From positions 1-42,876 of the forward strand of contig CANIWQ010000009.1 in NCBI GenBank assembly GCA_947471365.1: DNA of 42,876 bases, given 5' to 3'. Positions 34,282 through 42,597 of the stretch are shown one piece after another; the stretch's first letter is position 1, and the number at the start of each line of letters is the position of its first letter. The stretch is from Gemmatimonadota bacterium (GTDB lineage Bacteria > Gemmatimonadota > Gemmatimonadetes > Gemmatimonadales > Gemmatimonadaceae). A program made the translations under genes and the position numbers. Under the pieces are notes generated by a model, which worked only from the letters and a program-made list of their open reading frames with translations, was not told the origin of the DNA and ran no database searches.

Positions 34282-34953
34282 ATGGCTTCGCAGAATCTCG
34301 CCGCCAAGAAACGCTCGGCGGTTGGTAAAGGTGTCGCTCGTAAGCTCCGTGCCGCCGGTGAAGTGCCGGCCGTCATTTACGGACACAGCCGCGACTCGCA
34401 GGCGTTGTCGCTCAACACGTTCAACCTTGAGCGTCTGCTCGACAAGCATTCGTACCGCACGACGGTCATCGATCTCGACATCGAAGGCACGCAGGCTCGC
34501 ACGCTGATCCGCGAGATCCAGCGCCATCCGTACAATCGCGCCATCCTGCACGTGGATTTCCAGGAGTTGGTGGCGGGCGAGAAGGTGACGGTGCGCGTGC
34601 CGCTGGTGATGGTGGGCACGCCGGAAGGTGTACGCGTGGGCGGCGGTATCCTCGAGACGATGATGCGCGAACTGACCATCGCCGTGGATCCGGCCGACAT
34701 CCCGAACCACCTCGATGTGGATGTGAGCAACCTGCACATTGGTCACTCGATTCACGTCAGCGACATCAAGGTGCCCGCCGGCGTCGAAGTCATGGACGAG
34801 CCGAACGCACCGGTCTGCTTGTGCGTGGTGCCGAAGGCGGCGGCTGAGCCGGTTGCTGGTGCCGAAGGCGCGACGACCGCGTCCGAGCCGGAAGTCATCC
34901 GCAAGGCGAAGGCGGATGATGACGCGGCGGAAGGCGCGGACGGCAAGAAGTAA
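34282..34953 (+). CDS. rplY: 50S ribosomal protein L25/Ctc
   Basis: 223 residues, the long Ctc form with a C-terminal TL5 domain. It binds 5S rRNA in the large subunit. The N-terminal part (KGVARKLRAAGEVPAVIYG) and LIREIQRHPYNRAILHVDFQ are diagnostic. The tail past about residue 185 is an Ala/Glu/Lys-rich extension of low complexity. ATG at 34282 with AGAGG upstream. Placed between prs and pth as in many bacteria. Confidence 0.95.
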   Translation: MASQNLAAKKRSAVGKGVARKLRAAGEVPAVIYGHSRDSQALSLNTFNLERLLDKHSYRTTVIDLDIEGTQARTLIREIQRHPYNRAILHVDFQELVAGEKVTVRVPLVMVGTPEGVRVGGGILETMMRELTIAVDPADIPNHLDVDVSNLHIGHSIHVSDIKVPAGVEVMDEPNAPVCLCVVPKAAAEPVAGAEGATTASEPEVIRKAKADDDAAEGADGKK

Positions 34954-34973
34954 TCCCCGAGCGCTGAATCGCG

Positions 34974-35561
34974 GTGAAGGTTATCGTTGGCCTCGGCAAC
35001 CCGGGGCGCGAGTATGCCGGAACCCGTCACAACGTCGGCTGGTGGGTCATCGACCACCTGGCCGACGTTTGGCGTTTCGACGGTTGGAAAAAGGATCACG
35101 AAGCCCTGATCGCCACCGGCACCGTCGGTGGCGTGAAGGTGCGTCTCGTAAAACCGCAAACATTCATGAACGAGAGCGGCGCGGCGGTGCGGCACTATGC
35201 CCGCCGCCCGTTCTTTGCGGTGGCCAGCGATCTGCTGGTGGTCGTCGATGAAGTGGCGCTCCCCGTGGGGCGCTACCGCTTTCGCGCCAAGGGCTCGGCC
35301 GGCGGGCACAACGGACTCAAGAGTATTGAGCACCATCTGCACACGCAGGACTACGGGCGGTTGCGGATTGGCGTGGGGCCGGCGGAGTCGGAGCGCGCGG
35401 TGGGCGTGCTGCGCGACTACGTGCTCGGAGACTTTGGAAAGATGGAGGCGACGGAGCTTCGGGCGTTGATGCCGACGTTTACGGCCGGGGTGGAGATGTG
35501 GCTGGAGAAGGGGATGCTGGAGGCGATGAACGCGTTTCCGGGGAAAGACAAAGGCGAGTAG
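34974..35561 (+). CDS. pth: Peptidyl-tRNA hydrolase
   Basis: 195 residues, normal for Pth. It recycles peptidyl-tRNA released from stalled ribosomes. The motifs VGLGNPGREYAGTRHNVGWW, with catalytic His at RHNVG, KPQTFMNESGAAV, and SAGGHNGLKSIEHHL are all present. It starts with GTG at 34974, 20 nt after rplY, so the two are cotranscribed. Confidence 0.97.
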   Translation: MKVIVGLGNPGREYAGTRHNVGWWVIDHLADVWRFDGWKKDHEALIATGTVGGVKVRLVKPQTFMNESGAAVRHYARRPFFAVASDLLVVVDEVALPVGRYRFRAKGSAGGHNGLKSIEHHLHTQDYGRLRIGVGPAESERAVGVLRDYVLGDFGKMEATELRALMPTFTAGVEMWLEKGMLEAMNAFPGKDKGE

Positions 35562-35564
35562 ACG

Positions 35565-35619
35565 GTTGTTCGTTTTCGGTTTTCGGTTAGCGGATAACGG
35601 TAAACCGCAAACGAACAAC
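35565..35619. repeat. Inverted repeat directly after pth
   Basis: GTTGTTCGTTT (35565-35575) pairs exactly with AAACGAACAAC (35609-35619), with an inner CGGTTTTCGG/CGGTAAACCG partial stem. It starts 3 nt past the pth stop. It may end the prs-rplY-pth transcript and shares the ACGGTAAACCG words of the other two elements. Confidence 0.75.
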
Positions 35620-35646
35620 GGTGCACGACCGAAAACACCGACGCTG

Positions 35647-36042
35647 TTACGGCGCAACACCCCGCTTCAACAGCGGAAGCGCTGCCGGTTGGACACGAAC
35701 CCGCCGCAACAGCGCCGAGAGCATTTGTTTCACTTGCTCCGCGCGTGCATCGAGCCGTGCGTATACCGGTCCAGGGAGCGAACCGAGGTCATGCGCCAGC
35801 AGCAGGTGATAGTGCAGCTGATAGGCCGAGGCGAGCGCAATCTGCAGGAATCGAGCAAACTCGCGAGGCGTACTGTGGCCGCACCCTTCGGCGATGTTCG
35901 CAGGGATTGCCGCCGCAGACCGTAGCATCTGACCGCTGAGCCCAGGAAACGGGCGCCCGCTCGACGCGAGAAGCCCCCGATGCGTCTCAAGCACCAACTC
36001 GTGGCTTTTGGCCCACACATCAAGTTTGCGATAGTCCTGCAT
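35647..36042 (-). CDS. Four-helix-bundle protein (S23-like)
   Basis: 131 residues from the ATG at 36042, which has GGAGG 4 nt upstream. MQDYRKLDVWAKSHELVLE is the hallmark start of the four-helix-bundle (S23/IVS-encoded) family. LSGQMLRSAAAIPANIAEGC and EFARFLQIALASAYQLHYHL follow in the expected places. The first known members were encoded within 23S rRNA insertions, but many are free-standing as here. It lies antisense in the pth-ychF gap, flanked by two palindromic elements, which suggests later insertion. Role unknown. Confidence 0.88.
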   Translation of the reverse strand: MQDYRKLDVWAKSHELVLETHRGLLASSGRPFPGLSGQMLRSAAAIPANIAEGCGHSTPREFARFLQIALASAYQLHYHLLLAHDLGSLPGPVYARLDARAEQVKQMLSALLRRVRVQPAALPLLKRGVAP

Positions 36043-36131
36043 CAGACCTCCGGTTCCGTGCAATGTCGGAGGCCGCGATGCGGGAAAAGCCATCAAATGA
36101 TCGCGAGCGATTACATTTCCTTTCGTGTTCT

Positions 36132-36169
36132 GGTCGTTAACGGTTAACCGTTAACGGTTTACCGTTAAC
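36132..36169. repeat. Palindromic TTAACGG-type element before ychF
   Basis: Second clear copy of the element at 34134-34173, reading GGTCGTTAACGGTTAACCGT and continuing with TTAACGGTTTACCGTTAAC, 15 nt before the ychF start. It may influence ychF translation or transcription. Confidence 0.85.
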
Positions 36170-36183
36170 TCGCCCTCGTCTTT

Positions 36184-37284
36184 ATGCTAAAGCTCGGCAT
36201 CGTCGGCCTCCCCAACGTCGGCAAATCCTCGCTGTTCAACGCCCTCACGGCCGCCAAGGCTGAGGCCGCGAACTATCCGTTCTGCACCGTCGAGCCGAAC
36301 GTCGGCATGGTGGAGGTTCCCGATGCGCGCCTCGACGCACTGGCGGTGATCGTGCAGCCGGAGCGCACCGTGCCCGCCGTCGTCCAGTTCGTGGACATCG
36401 CGGGTCTCGTGAAAGGCGCATCCCAGGGCGAGGGACTCGGCAATAAATTCCTGACGAACATCCGCGAGACCGACGCGATTGTGCACGTCGTCCGCTGCTT
36501 TGATGACCCCGATGTGACGCACGTGATGGGCGCCGTGGACCCCGTGCGCGACCGTGAAGTGATCGAGTTCGAGCTAGCACTCGCCGATCTCGGCTCCGTC
36601 GAAAAGCGGTTGGAGAAATCCAAGCGCGCCGCGCGCATTGGCGAAAAAGAAGCGATCGCCGAACTCCCCGCGCTCGAGAAAGCGAACGCTGCCCTCGCCG
36701 AAGGCAAGGCACTCTGGCACGTGTCGCTCACCGACGACGAGCGTGCCCTGCTCTCCACGCTGCAGCTGCTGACGCTCAAGCCGATTCTCTACGCGGCGAA
36801 CGTAACCGACGCCGAACTCGCGGGCGACGAAGGCGCGTACGTCACGGCGCTGCGCGCCGCGATTGCCGCCGACCACGAGCCCGCTGAGGTCGTCACCTTC
36901 TCGGCGAAGATCGAAGGCGAGCTCGCCGATCTCGCGCCGGATGACCGCAAAGAATTCTTGCAGTCGCTTGGCATTGAATCCGCCGGCCTCGACCGATTGA
37001 TTCGCGGCGGCTATCACCTGCTCGGCCTCGAGACGTATTTCACAGCCGGCGAAAAAGAAGTCCGCGCGTGGACGATTCACCACGGCGACACGGCCCCCAA
37101 GGCAGCCGCGGTGATTCACACCGATTTTGAGCGCGGCTTTATTCGCGCCGAAACGGTGAGCTACGTCGATTTCATTGCGAACGGCGGCTGGAAGGGCGCC
37201 AAGGAAAAAGGCGTCGTGCGCAGCGAAGGCAAGGAGTACATCGTGCAGGATGGTGATGTGCTGCTGTTCCGCTTCAACGTCTAG
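36184..37284 (+). CDS. ychF: Redox-regulated ATPase YchF (Obg family)
   Basis: 366 residues, the standard length. A P-loop protein of the TRAFAC class that prefers ATP over GTP and interacts with ribosomes in stress. Walker A LPNVGKSSLFNALT, switch region FVDIAGLVKGASQGEGLGNKFL, the coiled-coil insertion around residues 130-170 and the C-terminal TGS domain (TYFTAGEKEVRAWTIHHGDT and on) are all present. ATG at 36184. The stop is 35 nt from the convergent ABC transporter stop. Confidence 0.97.
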   Translation: MLKLGIVGLPNVGKSSLFNALTAAKAEAANYPFCTVEPNVGMVEVPDARLDALAVIVQPERTVPAVVQFVDIAGLVKGASQGEGLGNKFLTNIRETDAIVHVVRCFDDPDVTHVMGAVDPVRDREVIEFELALADLGSVEKRLEKSKRAARIGEKEAIAELPALEKANAALAEGKALWHVSLTDDERALLSTLQLLTLKPILYAANVTDAELAGDEGAYVTALRAAIAADHEPAEVVTFSAKIEGELADLAPDDRKEFLQSLGIESAGLDRLIRGGYHLLGLETYFTAGEKEVRAWTIHHGDTAPKAAAVIHTDFERGFIRAETVSYVDFIANGGWKGAKEKGVVRSEGKEYIVQDGDVLLFRFNV

Positions 37285-37318
37285 CCAACCGCTGGGCGTC
37301 GCGGGGAGCGTCGGCCGG

Positions 37319-39106
37319 TCAGAGCGCGAGTAGCGTCCTCACACGTGCGTCCGTCGTGCTCACAGACTCCCACGAGCCCTCGGCGAGCACGACGCCGTGG
37401 TCGAGTACCACCACGTGGTCGGCCGCGCGCGCCACGCGGAGCCGGTGCGAGACGATCACGACGGTCATTCGCGGAAGGAGCGCGCGGAGCGACTGAAGAA
37501 TCGCCGCCTCATGTTCCGCATCGAGGGCGCTCGTGGCTTCGTCGAGCACGAGCAGAGCGGGCTCCCTCAGCAGGGCGCGCGCCAGCCCCAAACGCTGCCG
37601 CTCGCCACCGGAGAGCATGGCGCCCCGATCACCGATGGGTGTATCGAGCCCCGCCAGCAATACATCCACGAACCGTGCCGACGCTGCGTCGAGGGCCGCG
37701 TGCATCGCCGCGTCGCTGGCCCCGGGTTGCGCCCACTGCAGATTCTCGCGCACGGAGCCGGGAAAGAGAACCACATCCTGCGGAAGCAGACCAACGCGTG
37801 CGCGCCACGTGCGCAGGGCCTGATCGTCGAGGACAGCACCGTCGGCGCTCACGACCCCCTCCTGTGGACGCAGTAAGCCGATGATGAGATCCACGGCGGT
37901 GCTCTTGCCAGCTCCGGAAGGGCCAACGATGGCCGTCATGCGTCCGGCCGGGAGGTGGAAGGATCCGCACTGCATCGCGGCTCGGGTCGCACCTTCGTAT
38001 TGGTATGTGACGTTGGCCAGCGCAACGGTCGGCGCGGCGGAGCCGTGCGCCACGCGCACGGGCAAGTCCGGGAGCGACTCCGAGTCCCGCTCGCTGGTCG
38101 CAATCATTTCCTGCAGCGCATCCCACGTGGCGAGCGATTCCTGGAGCGACTGCCACTGCATCTGTGCGGCCGCCACGCGCGGCACGAGCCGAGCGTAGAT
38201 CGCGAGCAAGAGGAGAAGCGCGGCCGGTGAGAGACGCAGCACCGCAAGCGCCACATACACGATGACGCCCAGCATCACCGCGGAGCCAAGGCCAACCGCC
38301 GCTGCCGCGCGCGCGCGATGGGCGTCGAACTGCCGCGCACTCTGCGTGAGCGCATCGTCCAGTCGCGTGTAGTCGCCGATCGTGCGTCGTTCCGCCGCAT
38401 AGCCCTTCACGGCTTTCATGCCGCCGATGATGTCCGTGGTCGCACGGAACAGCGCTTCGCCGAACGCCATTAACTGCGCCCCCTCAGCACGTCCCGGCGC
38501 TCGCAGCCACCGCAACAGGCCGAACAGCGCGAGCCCAGCCGCCACAACGAAGAGCGTCACGGGCCACGAGATTCGTAACGCAATCAGGAGCGACACACTC
38601 ATCGCGAGTGCTTCCGCCAGCAGATGCAACAGGAGACGCGTCGCCGCGTTGGCATGGTCGGTGTACACGGTGAGCGCCTGCACCACATCCGCACTGCGCA
38701 TCCGGACAAACTTTGGCCACGGGAGCGACACGATCGCGCGAAATAGCCGCTGGCGCTCCTGCGACACCACGTGCTGCGCGAGACGTGCGGACTGCACGGA
38801 CTCGGCTTGCACGAGCAGTGTGCGAACGCCCAACACGACCACCGTCACGGCCAAGACCACGGGCAAGGACATCGGCAGTCCAACGGAGAGCAATAAGGCT
38901 CCCACGCGCCGCGCCATGCCGTCCATGGGTCCGCTGCCGAGTGACACGCCGGCTTGCGCGAGCATGGGCACCAGGAGCAACAGCCCGGCACCCTCGGTGA
39001 GCGCGGACAACACCAGCAACAGCACGGAGCGAAGCATCGCCGCGCGCCCACGATGCCAGATCGCGAACGCAAACTCGATGAGCGACACGCGCGCCGGGCC
39101 GCTCAT
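37319..39106 (-). CDS. ABC transporter, fused permease and ATPase (RiPP exporter candidate)
   Basis: 595 residues from the ATG at 39106, which overlaps the nucleotidyltransferase stop (ATGA). About six TM helices (residues 20-310) precede a C-terminal ATPase with Walker A GPSGAGKST, Q-loop LLPQDVVLFPGSV, signature LSGGERQR, Walker B LLVLDEATSALD and VSHRLR. There is no N-terminal C39 peptidase, so any leader removal must be done by another protein. It is the last gene of the peptide locus. Lasso clusters use such single-chain half-transporters for export and self-protection; the role here is inference from position. Confidence 0.92.
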   Translation of the reverse strand: MSGPARVSLIEFAFAIWHRGRAAMLRSVLLLVLSALTEGAGLLLLVPMLAQAGVSLGSGPMDGMARRVGALLLSVGLPMSLPVVLAVTVVVLGVRTLLVQAESVQSARLAQHVVSQERQRLFRAIVSLPWPKFVRMRSADVVQALTVYTDHANAATRLLLHLLAEALAMSVSLLIALRISWPVTLFVVAAGLALFGLLRWLRAPGRAEGAQLMAFGEALFRATTDIIGGMKAVKGYAAERRTIGDYTRLDDALTQSARQFDAHRARAAAAVGLGSAVMLGVIVYVALAVLRLSPAALLLLLAIYARLVPRVAAAQMQWQSLQESLATWDALQEMIATSERDSESLPDLPVRVAHGSAAPTVALANVTYQYEGATRAAMQCGSFHLPAGRMTAIVGPSGAGKSTAVDLIIGLLRPQEGVVSADGAVLDDQALRTWRARVGLLPQDVVLFPGSVRENLQWAQPGASDAAMHAALDAASARFVDVLLAGLDTPIGDRGAMLSGGERQRLGLARALLREPALLVLDEATSALDAEHEAAILQSLRALLPRMTVVIVSHRLRVARAADHVVVLDHGVVLAEGSWESVSTTDARVRTLLAL

Positions 39107-40374
39107 CCGATCAGCCGGCGCCACGACGCCACGCTTCGCGGCACCATGCGCCAGGCGAGGCGCGCCCAGCGCAACAGCAAATACAGCGGCGCCAGCAACG
39201 CCGGAAGCCGCATCAGTTCCCACTCTCGCATGCTGGGGTATAGCGTTCGCACCAGACCGCGACGCAGTCGATCGCGTCGACGCTCTAGGCACGCCTGCTC
39301 AAACGCCGATTCTTCTTGCTCCGTCCATGCCCCGTTACGGTGCCAGTGCTCCAGCACCGTCTGCGCCAGCGCATAGACCTGCAGTTCTGCCTGAGGTGCC
39401 AGCGCCCAGCCATCGGGGACGGACACACCCAGCACCCGGCGCGCGAGTGCAGCGCCAATGCGTAACGCGGTGCATCCTCCGACGTCGCGCGCGCGCTGCC
39501 ACACCGCGGCGGAATCCAACGTCGCCCGCTGCAGGAACGTGGCGAACGCCACGAGGGACTCGAGTTCTTCCCAGTGGTGACGTGTGGCGTGCAAGGCCAA
39601 CAAGAGTACCTGATCGGCGTCACAGGGCGCCAAGACCTCCGTGCTGCCAATGCGTGTACGAATCGCGCGGGCGCAGACCTCGGCCACCGGTGGACTCCAG
39701 GGCACACGCTCGGACGCGAAGCGCCAGTGCAGCTCAACAAACGGCTCGTCTGCCGAGGGCCACGCCATCGCTGCGTGCCCCTGCGCGGCGAACAACACGG
39801 CTTCCTGCGCCGGCGACATGCCGCTGCGCGAGCGCAGCCCGGCGCTCACCAGCGCGCGCCGCGCCGCTCGAAACTCGGACGGCGTCACAACAAAATCAAG
39901 ATCCACACAGGTCCGCGCGCCTGAATCGCCGTACGCGGCAAGCGCGAGCGCGGGGCCTTTGTACGCGAGCGCATCGACCCCCGCCTGCGCAAACGCCGCC
40001 GCCACGCGCGCGAGCGCCCCGGTGGCGCGAAGCGCCTCTACCGCATTGGCGCGGCGCGCCAAACGCCACGCCGCTGTTGCGTCCGCCGGAATCAATGCGG
40101 CCGGAAGCCTCTCGAGACGCGACCCCACGAGCGCAACCATGCGATGGGTGTTCGCCAGTTGCAACACCTCGAACCAATCCGTCACGCATCCGGCCGCCTG
40201 TTCAAACGCGCGCACCGAACCCACACCCACCTGTAGGCGACCGGCCGCCACCAGTAACGCAAAAGCGGGTGGCTCGTGCGGAGCGATCCGGTTGTCGATG
40301 GCCATCACCTCAGCCTTCGTCGGGCTTGCCGTCTGCGCCGCGTGCGCGGGTTCACGGAGGCGGGCACTAGGCAC
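39103..40374 (-). CDS. Family-5 nucleotidyltransferase of RiPP loci (PF14907-like)
   Basis: About 423 residues with a GTG at 40374, overlapping the kinase stop; an ATG at 40305 is an alternative start with a close GAGG. Core motif ALAYKGPALALAAYGDSGARTCVDLDFVV (about residues 135-165) holds the nucleotidyltransferase G-x and D-x-D acidic residues. Later parts include VELHWRFASERVPW and LLLALHATRHHWEELESLV. This family is frequent in lasso-like clusters with an HPr-kinase-like gene, and may add nucleotides or phosphates to the peptide. It overlaps both neighbours, indicating coupling. Confidence 0.85.
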   Translation of the reverse strand: MPSARLREPAHAAQTASPTKAEVMAIDNRIAPHEPPAFALLVAAGRLQVGVGSVRAFEQAAGCVTDWFEVLQLANTHRMVALVGSRLERLPAALIPADATAAWRLARRANAVEALRATGALARVAAAFAQAGVDALAYKGPALALAAYGDSGARTCVDLDFVVTPSEFRAARRALVSAGLRSRSGMSPAQEAVLFAAQGHAAMAWPSADEPFVELHWRFASERVPWSPPVAEVCARAIRTRIGSTEVLAPCDADQVLLLALHATRHHWEELESLVAFATFLQRATLDSAAVWQRARDVGGCTALRIGAALARRVLGVSVPDGWALAPQAELQVYALAQTVLEHWHRNGAWTEQEESAFEQACLERRRDRLRRGLVRTLYPSMREWELMRLPALLAPLYLLLRWARLAWRMVPRSVASWRRLIG

Positions 40375-41329
40375 GACTCGCTCCGAGCACGACGTCGACG
40401 AGGGTCGACAGGCGCGCCATGTCCGCGTGCGGCGTCACACGACGCAGCGGCACCCGTTCGGTGACGCGCGCGATCATGGTGAGTTCTGCGGCTCGCATGT
40501 CGCCGTCAAGCAGGTAGTTCGCCGAGGTTTCAGAAACGAGGTCCAGCAACGCCTCCGCGCCGCGCGCCGGCCCGACATACGGAGCCCGCTCGTCCGTCGA
40601 CCGCGGCATGAGCAAAAATATGCCACCCAACGGCACTGGCTCGCCCGACAATCCGGCGCCGAATTCGTCGAGTGGAAACGCAAGCTTTGGCCACCCCGGC
40701 GCCAAGGCGGTGAGGCGCGCGTCATCGCCCACGAGCGCATGCGCCGACTCCGGCCAGAGCCGCAAGTGCGCATACGCCGGGGACGCTATCACGAGGCCAC
40801 CCGTCAGGCGCAACGCCAGCACATCGTCCGTCATCACGGCATGGCCGCGCAAGGCAAAGGCAGCGGCGGTGGTGCTCTTCCCCGCCCCAGGCGCCCCGCA
40901 GAACGCGATAACCTGCCGGTCGATCACCACCGCACTGGCATGCAACGAGAGCACGCCGAGCCGACGCAGCACATAGCCGAGCACTGGACCCAACAAGTAG
41001 ACCGTCGTGTCGGCGAGCGTCATGGTAGTCGGCCACACCGCCCACACTTCGCGGCCGTCGGCACGCACATAAAACGTGGTGCCGTCGTCATAGCTGAGGC
41101 GCACGCCGTCGCGACCGCGGAGCCAGGCGGCCTCGAGCACCGGCGCGTCCTCGTCGCGCGTGTCGGCGCGGTACACCAGGCCGTCCTCCGCCAACGGTTC
41201 ATTGGCCCACAACGGGACGCGCTGCAGGTGCACCTCCACGTCTGGCACCGAGCCGATGGCCGCAGCGCGTAGACCCGAGAGCGCCCCGTCGGTCCGAACC
41301 GTGAGTCCGCACAACGCGTAATCAGGCAT
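40367..41329 (-). CDS. HPr-kinase-like protein of RiPP loci
   Basis: 320 residues from the ATG at 41329, overlapping the methyltransferase stop by 8 nt. The central P-loop kinase core reads SLHASAVVIDRQVIAFCGAP with Walker A GAPGAGKST, then GHAVMTDDVLALRL with the Asp pair typical of HPrK, and YAHLRLWPESAHALVGDD. Unlike metabolic HprK it has no HPr-type serine-phosphorylation context; such proteins in lasso clusters (for example paeninodin) phosphorylate the precursor near its C-terminus. The long upstream frame is antiphase of the methyltransferase gene. The kinase role on these peptides is inference. Confidence 0.88.
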   Translation of the reverse strand: MPDYALCGLTVRTDGALSGLRAAAIGSVPDVEVHLQRVPLWANEPLAEDGLVYRADTRDEDAPVLEAAWLRGRDGVRLSYDDGTTFYVRADGREVWAVWPTTMTLADTTVYLLGPVLGYVLRRLGVLSLHASAVVIDRQVIAFCGAPGAGKSTTAAAFALRGHAVMTDDVLALRLTGGLVIASPAYAHLRLWPESAHALVGDDARLTALAPGWPKLAFPLDEFGAGLSGEPVPLGGIFLLMPRSTDERAPYVGPARGAEALLDLVSETSANYLLDGDMRAAELTMIARVTERVPLRRVTPHADMARLSTLVDVVLGASRA

Positions 41330-42311
41330 GCCTGTGGCCAGTAGAATCGTTGGCCCGCCGTGCCTCCTGCTCGCGCACCGCACGCGCCGGCAGCAACTCG
41401 GCCAGCGACGATTGGCGAAACGCCGTCGCCCGACCATCAACGGCAGACTCGTGCGTCGTGTCCCACGAGTACACGTATGTCTCGCCCACGAGCAGGGCGC
41501 GCCACGCGACGTGCACGCGATCACCGGGCGACACCGGCAACGCGGTCGTGAGCGGAAAGAGCGCCTGCCCGTAGAGGGCGCGCGGTGCCGCCGGTGCGTT
41601 CGAGATGGCGGCGCCGCCCGCCATCTCCGCATCAAACCAGACCGCGATCCCCTCCATGAGCCCACGGTGTTCGATCGTCCACTGCACGTCGCCGGCGACA
41701 TTGGGGGTCGAGACGGTTTCGAGATCGATGCGCGCCAGTTCACGCGGCGCGGCCAGTTGATCGGACGCACCGAGTCGCACACGCCACCACACATCGCGGA
41801 TGCGGCGCGCCACTGCGCGGCGACTGATCCCGTATGGCATCTCGCCAAGCGACGCGTCCGACGCGAGCGTCTGACACGGGGCGGCCCACAGGGTGTCGCG
41901 CAACACCGTCAAGCGCGCGTGTGGGACTAGATGCCGAGCGCGCGCATCGGCGATGATGGCGAACCGATGACTGAAGGTCGGCAACACACCGCGCAGATCC
42001 TCAATCAGCACATCGCCCCGTTCGGGGAGCGAGAGTGTGAGCGCATCACCGTGCAACACCTCGACGATGTCGGCGTAGCCGTTGTCGGCCACCAACTCGC
42101 GCGCGACATCGGCGACGTCACTGCACTCAATGGCATACACGCGGCGCGCACCAGCCCGCGCCGCGGCCACCGCAAAAAACCCGGCGCCGGTTCCAATCTC
42201 GACGACCACATCGCCCGGGCGCACGGCCGCGGCAATAGCGGCGAGGTACGCCTGGGTCCGCTCGGGGTCCGCCAGCATCGCGTCGTAATCGTGCAGGTCG
42301 TACTTCACCAT
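41322..42311 (-). CDS. PRMT-like SAM methyltransferase of the peptide locus
   Basis: About 329 residues from the ATG at 42311 (MVKYDLHDYDAMLADPERTQ, the usual PRMT-type entry helix). An upstream ATG at 42383 would only add sequence overlapping the precursor gene. Motif I VVEIGTGAGFFAVAAARAGA, then RRVYAIECSDVADVARE and VLIEDLRGVLPTF are clear. A PRMT carries a double-Glu loop; here only the first Glu (IED) is seen, so activity on arginine is uncertain. A C-terminal beta-barrel-like part follows. It lies between the precursors and the kinase, so the peptide is the likely substrate. Confidence 0.85.
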   Translation of the reverse strand: MVKYDLHDYDAMLADPERTQAYLAAIAAAVRPGDVVVEIGTGAGFFAVAAARAGARRVYAIECSDVADVARELVADNGYADIVEVLHGDALTLSLPERGDVLIEDLRGVLPTFSHRFAIIADARARHLVPHARLTVLRDTLWAAPCQTLASDASLGEMPYGISRRAVARRIRDVWWRVRLGASDQLAAPRELARIDLETVSTPNVAGDVQWTIEHRGLMEGIAVWFDAEMAGGAAISNAPAAPRALYGQALFPLTTALPVSPGDRVHVAWRALLVGETYVYSWDTTHESAVDGRATAFRQSSLAELLPARAVREQEARRANDSTGHRHA

Positions 42312-42348
42312 ATTGAGAGCAAAGGGGCCGCGGCGCGGCCGTGCGAGG

Positions 42349-42531
42349 TCAGCGCGTCTTTTTCCGGCCACCCGTTCCGCCATCGGCTGCGGCGGCGTTC
42401 GAGAATCCCGCGCGCTTGGTGTGCTCGCTCAGCGAGCCAAATCGCCGCAACGAGGGCGTGGCATACGGAGCGCGATCCACACCGGTCTTCGGCGTGCGGG
42501 GCTGGTGCCGGACGGCATCGATCGTTTTCAT
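42349..42531 (-). CDS. Lasso-type RiPP precursor peptide 1
   Basis: 60 residues from the ATG at 42531, with GGAG 4 nt upstream. Residues 23-38 read YATPSLRRFGSLSEHT, which fits the lasso leader spacing: Tyr -17, Pro -14, Leu -12, Gly -8, Thr -2. The following 22 residues begin KRAGFSN and end DGGTGGRKKTR. The likely core starts at residue 40. Its only acid is Asp at core position 11, whereas lasso rings close on Asp/Glu 7-9. The second precursor shares the leader and tail. The gene stops 37 nt before the methyltransferase. Confidence 0.8.
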   Translation of the reverse strand: MKTIDAVRHQPRTPKTGVDRAPYATPSLRRFGSLSEHTKRAGFSNAAAADGGTGGRKKTR

Positions 42532-42597
42532 CACTCTCCATGGTGTGTCGGTTCGCACCGCCGAACGCCGCACTCGGAAGGCGGGTGTCGGCGACGG

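Noticed and set aside
38418-40370. A 650-codon plus-strand open frame across the ABC transporter and nucleotidyltransferase genes
   Set aside because: Antisense shadow with Arg/Ser/Pro-rich composition and no domain; the minus-strand genes have clear motifs.
39641-41272. A 543-codon plus-strand open frame in the kinase region
   Set aside because: Shadow of the nucleotidyltransferase and HPrK-like genes; no recognisable motif.
42349-42531. Precursor 1 as a classic lasso peptide with a 9-residue ring
   Set aside because: A 9-residue ring would need the core to start at Gly42, four residues after the leader Thr instead of two. The second precursor would need yet another offset, so the claim cannot be made from sequence.
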